The notes beneath the pieces are model-generated. The model made no database searches. It saw only the letters and a list, made by a program, of their open reading frames with translations, and was not told the DNA's origin. A stretch of DNA of 61,330 nt from Gemmatimonadota bacterium (lineage in GTDB: Bacteria > Latescibacterota > UBA2968 > GCA-2709665): contig JAPPNU010000004.1 of assembly GCA_028873695.1 (NCBI GenBank), positions 1 through 61,330 on the forward strand, given 5' to 3'. This document shows, in pieces, positions 57,137 through 61,330 of the stretch. The position numbers were made by a program, and so were the translations under genes. Positions within the stretch are counted from its first letter, which is position 1. Every line of letters begins with the position of its first letter.

Positions 57137-57955
57137 ATGAAATACATCATGTTCACGAAACACCTGGAAGGCCTGGACGTGCCCGGTATTATTGCCGCGT
57201 TGAAATCGGTGGGCGTGGAAGGCGCCGACCTCTGCGTGCGTCCGGGCTATCCGGTGCATCCGGAGAACGTCGACACGGCGCTGCCGGATGCGGCCAGGCT
57301 GTTCGCCGATGAAGGGCTATCCATCCCCCTGGTCACCACGCCGGGTGACTTCGTCAAACCGGAGATGGACTATGCGGAACGTCTTTACGCGGCCTGCGCC
57401 GAATCGGGAGTCGGTCATATCAAGCTGGGATACTGGCATTGGACCGCGGGGATGGACTACTGGGAGGAACTGGACGCGGTTCGCGGCCATCTCGAAGGAT
57501 TCCAGAACCTGTCGGAGAAACACGGGGTCCAGACCGTGGTGCACAACCACTCCGGGCTTTCGATGGGGCTCAACTCATGCGCGGCCATGAACGTGGTCAA
57601 AGGCTTCGATCCGCGCCATATCGGCGTATTCGCCGATCCGGGACACCTTTCCATCTGCGGGGAGCCGATTGAACTGGCGCTGAACATCGTCCGGTCGCAT
57701 CTGTCGGTGGTGGCGCTGAAGGACCTGATCCGCCAGCCGACGGTAGGGAACGGCAGGACAACCTGGCGCACACGCGTCGTCCGGCTTGGCGAGGGATTTG
57801 GAGACTGGCCGGCGCTGCTGCGCGCGTTCAGCGCGGTCAACTTCGACGGGCCCCTGAGCTTCCACAGCGAATACAGCGGTGAACCCGTGGACACGGTCAT
57901 CGATCTGGCCAGAGCGGACGTGCGGTTTTTCACGGCGCTGCGAAACGCGGGATAA
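57137..57955 (+). CDS. Sugar phosphate isomerase/epimerase (AP endonuclease 2-type TIM barrel)
   Basis: A 272-aa TIM-barrel protein. Typical features: MKYIMFTKHLEG start, VGVEGADLCVRPGYPVHPE, GHIKLGYWHW, VVHNHSGLSMGL, HIGVFADPGHLSICG and LSFHSEYSG, with a series of Glu/His/Asp ligands of the divalent-metal site. Probably epimerises or isomerises a keto-sugar or inositol derivative. GAAAGGACGG precedes the ATG. It is the last gene of the plus-strand catabolic operon; a terminator follows 44 bp later. Confidence 0.88.
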   Translation: MKYIMFTKHLEGLDVPGIIAALKSVGVEGADLCVRPGYPVHPENVDTALPDAARLFADEGLSIPLVTTPGDFVKPEMDYAERLYAACAESGVGHIKLGYWHWTAGMDYWEELDAVRGHLEGFQNLSEKHGVQTVVHNHSGLSMGLNSCAAMNVVKGFDPRHIGVFADPGHLSICGEPIELALNIVRSHLSVVALKDLIRQPTVGNGRTTWRTRVVRLGEGFGDWPALLRAFSAVNFDGPLSFHSEYSGEPVDTVIDLARADVRFFTALRNAG

Positions 57956-57998
57956 CGGGGCGATAAAACAGGTACCACGAATTGGCAATTCGCGCTAC

Positions 57999-58026
57999 GG
58001 CGGCCCACAACCGGGCCGCCTTTTTT
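57999..58026. terminator. Terminator after the isomerase gene
   Basis: GGCGGCCC and GGGCCGCC arms with a 6-nt loop, followed by TTTTTT. It sits between two converging genes. Confidence 0.85.
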
Positions 58027-58047
58027 GCAATTCATGCAAGCTTGCAT

Positions 58048-61000
58048 TCAGTCCAGAATCGCCCTGCAATTCGCACGGATCCGGAACCGCCCGTCCCGTT
58101 GCCGGAAAGCCGTCGCTGATGGCGTGATCTCTACCGTGTCTCCCGGCCCGACGTCGTACAGATAGGCGATATCGCCAATCCCGAAGCCGGCGGAGAGGTC
58201 GTGCCTGCCCACGAGCCGGATGCCCGCATCACGGCGGACGCCCGGACGGTGCGGCGCGAGGTCCACGTCGTCAACGGGAATCCAGAGCACGTGGTCACGG
58301 TCCGTGAGCCAGGCGCCCCGGTAATACCCCTGCGCCGCCATGTACAGGTTGGTCTTCGTCGAGAGGCCGGTTCCATCCGGACTCACGCCGGTAATGACGA
58401 AACGGCCGACGCGGAAACAGTCGGCGCCGAACCGGATGCGATAGCGCCTGCCCCCGCCTTCCACGGACGTGACGTTGTATGCCGTCCAACGGCGGGCGTT
58501 TCCGATGCGGGCGACGTCACCCTTGAGAGCCGCCTTGCGGAAGGCCAGGCTGTCTCGATCCCGTTCAACGGCGATGGTGGAAGATCCCGGATCGACTTCC
58601 GCAACACGCCCGCGAAGCGGTCCCGGTACGGACAGGGTATGACCGTCGGCGCTGATGCGCCCCTGGCCGGACTGGTGCAGGGAGACCAGCTTCCCGTCGG
58701 CATCGCGCCGGGCCACTCCGAGACTGCTGCCGCGCGTCCCCAGGGCGTGGCGGATCGTATCTTCGCCGTATGTATGCCTGACCCGCAGTGCGAGGGTCTC
58801 GCCGGCGGCATCCAGCTGCTCTATGGCGTGGACTTTTCTTGTGCCTTTATAGGGTTCGTGTACGGCCACAAACCGGCTTGCCGCGCCGTCAGGCGCGTTG
58901 CGGAGCAGCACGTAAGTCAGCTGTTTCGGGTTGCCTGGCTTTCTGGGTGGATCTCCGTGGGCGACGATGACCTCCTCCGAGGGCAGGAAGGTGGTATTCA
59001 GGCCGACGCCGCTCTTCGCGTCGCGCCACGTCGAGGACCACGCCGAAGTCGGATTTCCGCGCCGCGTATCGTACAGATAGGAGTAGCCGCCCCCCCGGTA
59101 CGTGTAATACGATCGGCCCTTCCTCAGCGGGTCGGTGAGACCGTCGTCGTCGTAGATGGCGCCGAAGGGCACATCCTCCCCGGCAAGGGTTCCCTGCTGT
59201 TGCGGATGGGTAAGCGCGATTTCATCGGCGGAAAACGCGCCGTCGAACCCGTGCAGGCTGTAGTCGTGCCGCGTTCCGCCCGCCACGCGGAAGCAGTCGA
59301 GGACGTAGCGGGCGTCCTTGGAGATTTCGACCAGCGCAAGCGTCCGCCGGTACTCGGACGTATGGCGATAGGTTTCCGGTGCGTCAACCTGTACCCAGGT
59401 CAGGCCTCGCGCCCTCACGAATTGCTCCAGCCTGCCGGGAGCCTGCGTATCCTGCCGGCGGCCGTCCACCACGACCGTGGCGTGCGCCAGGGTGTTCTTC
59501 GTCCATACCGCGGGACGGTCTCCCTCCGCGGCGTGTTCGCCGTAACCGAGGTCGGGGATGAGTTTTCGGCCGTACGCGAAGAGTTCGACGTTGAGGCGGT
59601 CGAAATGCGCGTGTTCGGTGGCCGCCCGTCCGTAATAAAGCGCCAGAGCCGTACGTTCCCGGCCGCGTCCCGACCGCAGCAGGGCCAGGCCGAAGCCGCC
59701 CATCAGCCGGCTTTCTGCAGTCATCGCCTTCAGTTCGGCGGCGCCGTTTGCGTGCGGCGTTGGTTCAACCGGTTCCTCAAACAGCGACTCGAAGCCGTTG
59801 AAACCGTTCGCCTGCCGTCGAAGAAGCTCGCCGATAAACGGGTCTCCCGTAGCCCGGTACGCAGCCCTCAGGGTTTCGACGCCCAGGGAAACGTGCCCCC
59901 CGGTTGTCGTCCCGGCATCCCCGATGCACGGTGTGAAGCGGTCCAGGCACGTCATTTCCTCGGCCCAGCGGTACATGCGCCGGAATTTGGGCCTGTCCCA
60001 GATCCGTATGCCCTGTTCCTCCAGAAGCCGGGCGATGACCGTGAGGTGCGTGACCCAACTGCTGTTGTAGCTGGGAGAACTCTCCCATCCCATGCCTTCA
60101 CGGAAGATCAGGTTGTCCAGGGCAAAGTTGATCCCCTCGGCGTGGGCGGCCTTGTCGCGAAAGATGTACCCGTCGAAGTGGGTGAGCATCTCCTTCAGAT
60201 CCGTAGCTTCCCCCGTATTGTTCAACGTCCACTCTACGGCTCTGGCGATCTCATTCCGGTCTCCCGAGGCGAGTGCGGCGATCAGCAGGGCTTCCTGGTG
60301 CCCGCCATAGTTGCTCCGGACGTGGCCCCGGTAGATGCCGTCGAGACTCGCCCCGATGATGCCCGCTTCGAGCTTCCGCCTGAATCCGTCGGCGTCCGCA
60401 CCGAATACGGGGTCGCCGGGGATGGCGTCGCGAACGGCGTCCAGCGCGTGGCAGAGCCGCCGTACGGTCCCGGATTCGGAAATGAGATCGTTCATCTTTC
60501 CGGTATAGCCGGGAGAGAATTCCAGGGCGTACATGGATTGCGCGCTGTAGTCCATGTGCGGATAGACTTCGGCCAGCCGGTCCAGAATTACGAGCCCTTT
60601 GTGCGCGTAACGGCTGTCCCCACCGAGCAGATAGGCCTGCGCGAGGGCCGTGAGGCCGGCGACGACCGCGTTCCACGTGCTGCTGCAGCAGTAGGCGATG
60701 AACCAGTGGCGAAACGGCCCCTCGCCGCCCCGCCAGCCCCATCCGTCGTCCGCGTAGGGGCCGGTAAGCAGGCCGCGGTCTTCCATGCCGCTCCGGTAGA
60801 ATGCCTCAAAGTCATTGCTGGGATAGGACTCGCCGCCAACGGCACAGGTGACGCGCCATTTGTCCCTGAAGGGATCGTGCTTCCATCCGCCCTGCGCGTA
60901 TCCGCCGTACCCGTCCGGACCGCTGCCGTGGACCGGACAACCGCTGACGAAGTTGATGGTCCAGCTGCGCGGCACTTCAGGGCCCGGCATGAGCGTGCGG

Positions 61001-61131
61001 ATGACGTCCCGATCGCGTTCCAGCCACGGATCCGCCTGGGCAAAGACGCGCGCGGCGACGCTTCCGGCGCCGGGGTCGTCCGCCGCGCGTTGCCGGGCAA
61101 GTCGAATCTGTTCCCGTGTGTAGAGATTCAC
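58048..61131 (-). CDS. Heparinase II/III-like polysaccharide lyase family protein
   Basis: A 1027-aa protein, GTG start at 61131 with AAAGGAG 5 nt upstream. The N-terminal half is an alpha/alpha toroid (conserved HWFIAYCCSSTWNAVVAGL, SAQSMYALEFSPGYTGKMND, HVRSNYGGHQEA), and the middle carries the heparinase II/III beta-sandwich (ATEHAHFDRLNVELFAYGRK, LAHATVVVDGR, LVEISKDARYVLDCFRV). The last 300 residues are extra beta-rich sequence. Polysaccharide lyases of this type beta-eliminate uronic acids. No signal peptide is visible, unlike most family members, so it may act inside the cell on oligosaccharides. It converges on the catabolic operon, whose dehydratases could use its uronate-derived products. 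Confidence 0.85.
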   Translation of the reverse strand: MNLYTREQIRLARQRAADDPGAGSVAARVFAQADPWLERDRDVIRTLMPGPEVPRSWTINFVSGCPVHGSGPDGYGGYAQGGWKHDPFRDKWRVTCAVGGESYPSNDFEAFYRSGMEDRGLLTGPYADDGWGWRGGEGPFRHWFIAYCCSSTWNAVVAGLTALAQAYLLGGDSRYAHKGLVILDRLAEVYPHMDYSAQSMYALEFSPGYTGKMNDLISESGTVRRLCHALDAVRDAIPGDPVFGADADGFRRKLEAGIIGASLDGIYRGHVRSNYGGHQEALLIAALASGDRNEIARAVEWTLNNTGEATDLKEMLTHFDGYIFRDKAAHAEGINFALDNLIFREGMGWESSPSYNSSWVTHLTVIARLLEEQGIRIWDRPKFRRMYRWAEEMTCLDRFTPCIGDAGTTTGGHVSLGVETLRAAYRATGDPFIGELLRRQANGFNGFESLFEEPVEPTPHANGAAELKAMTAESRLMGGFGLALLRSGRGRERTALALYYGRAATEHAHFDRLNVELFAYGRKLIPDLGYGEHAAEGDRPAVWTKNTLAHATVVVDGRRQDTQAPGRLEQFVRARGLTWVQVDAPETYRHTSEYRRTLALVEISKDARYVLDCFRVAGGTRHDYSLHGFDGAFSADEIALTHPQQQGTLAGEDVPFGAIYDDDGLTDPLRKGRSYYTYRGGGYSYLYDTRRGNPTSAWSSTWRDAKSGVGLNTTFLPSEEVIVAHGDPPRKPGNPKQLTYVLLRNAPDGAASRFVAVHEPYKGTRKVHAIEQLDAAGETLALRVRHTYGEDTIRHALGTRGSSLGVARRDADGKLVSLHQSGQGRISADGHTLSVPGPLRGRVAEVDPGSSTIAVERDRDSLAFRKAALKGDVARIGNARRWTAYNVTSVEGGGRRYRIRFGADCFRVGRFVITGVSPDGTGLSTKTNLYMAAQGYYRGAWLTDRDHVLWIPVDDVDLAPHRPGVRRDAGIRLVGRHDLSAGFGIGDIAYLYDVGPGDTVEITPSATAFRQRDGRFRIRANCRAILD

Positions 61132-61149
61132 CTGGGCTCCTTTGAAACG

Positions 61150-61330
61150 GCTTAGAAAATAACACGATAAACTGCGAGAGAACGAGACTACGAATAGACG
61201 AGACTACGAAAGGCGAGACTACGAATAGACGAGACTACGAAAGGCGAGACTACGAATAGACGAGACTACGAAAGGCGAGACTACGAATAGACGAGACTAC
61301 GAAAGGCGAGACTACGAATAGACGAGACTA
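61150..61330 (-). repeat. Pyrimidine-rich repeat element in front of the heparinase-like gene
   Basis: On the minus strand this is a C/T-rich array directly upstream of the gene at 61131. The 29 nt at 61150-61178 are the exact reverse complement of 35213-35241. From 61184 a perfect 31-nt tandem unit (GAGACTACGAATAGAC + GAGACTACGAAAGGC on the plus strand) repeats about 4.7 times and runs off the window end. Confidence 0.9.

Noticed and set aside
58201..61155. Long plus-strand open frame of 984 codons antisense to the heparinase-like gene
   Set aside because: It is a mirror of the GC-rich codon use of the real gene, shows no recognisable domain and has no ribosome binding site.
61184..61330. 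CRISPR array
   Set aside because: The units repeat without unique spacers, are only 31 nt in total period and match intergenic arrays elsewhere; no cas genes are present.

Overview
This 61.3-kb, GC-rich window looks like a chromosomal piece from an uncultured diderm (Gram-negative) bacterium. BamA, a Skp-like chaperone, LolA and LolD imply an outer membrane. A lamin-tail protein ending in a FlgD-like Ig domain, a bacterial XPB helicase and a cluster of sugar-acid and heparinase-type enzymes resemble what is seen in the wider FCB group and in Latescibacteria/Poribacteria-like lineages. That placement is an inference from gene content only.

Region 1 (about 0.3-19 kb, almost all minus strand) is a defence island built on a type I restriction-modification system. 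Read in the direction of transcription it runs: a deleted second hsdM joined to an AlbA/GHKL-type regulator; the intact hsdM; an hsdS with an N-terminal nucleotidyltransferase domain; a PIN-domain protein; an hsdR N-terminal relic; a HEPN-type protein; an hsdR'-hsdS' chimeric relic; a 758-aa protein with a PD-(D/E)xK-like core; a 357-aa protein of unknown function; four small toxin/antitoxin-like genes; and finally the full hsdR. The relics indicate that several type I loci recombined here and that unrelated putative RNA- and DNA-targeting genes sit in the hsdS-hsdR interval. Short repeats (a CCCTCTCCC hairpin family and a GGGGCGTCCC REP family) mark several junctions, and one is inserted in frame inside hsdM. 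The island is bordered by a tRNA-Ala(GGC) gene.

Region 2 (19.4-44 kb) is housekeeping. It holds ligA, a UbiA-type prenyltransferase, bacterial XPB, a small zinc-ribbon gene with a clear promoter/operator, tsaD, a VWA membrane protein coupled to a lamin-tail protein, ftsK, lolA, prfB (with the programmed +1 frameshift), lysS, lolD, clpC, bamA, skp and fabZ. In front of prfB, lysS and bamA, and again in front of the heparinase gene at 61 kb, lies the same kind of pyrimidine-rich tandem array, always with the C/T strand as the sense strand and ending close to the ribosome binding site. Two copies share an identical 29-nt end block.

Region 3 (43.9-48.3 kb, minus) is a complete AapJQMP-type general amino-acid ABC transporter with a MITE-like element between aapM and aapP. 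Region 4 (48.4-52.8 kb) has a DMFase-like gene, then about 3 kb of repeats, a decayed membrane-protein gene, a small membrane ORF and a well-formed 71-aa cysteine-rich gene with promoter, Shine-Dalgarno and terminator. Region 5 (52.8-61.1 kb) is a catabolic cluster: a sarcosine/N-methyl amino-acid oxidase-like flavoenzyme, two tandem mannonate-dehydratase-like proteins, a Gfo/Idh/MocA oxidoreductase and a sugar isomerase on the plus strand, facing a large heparinase II/III-like protein on the minus strand.
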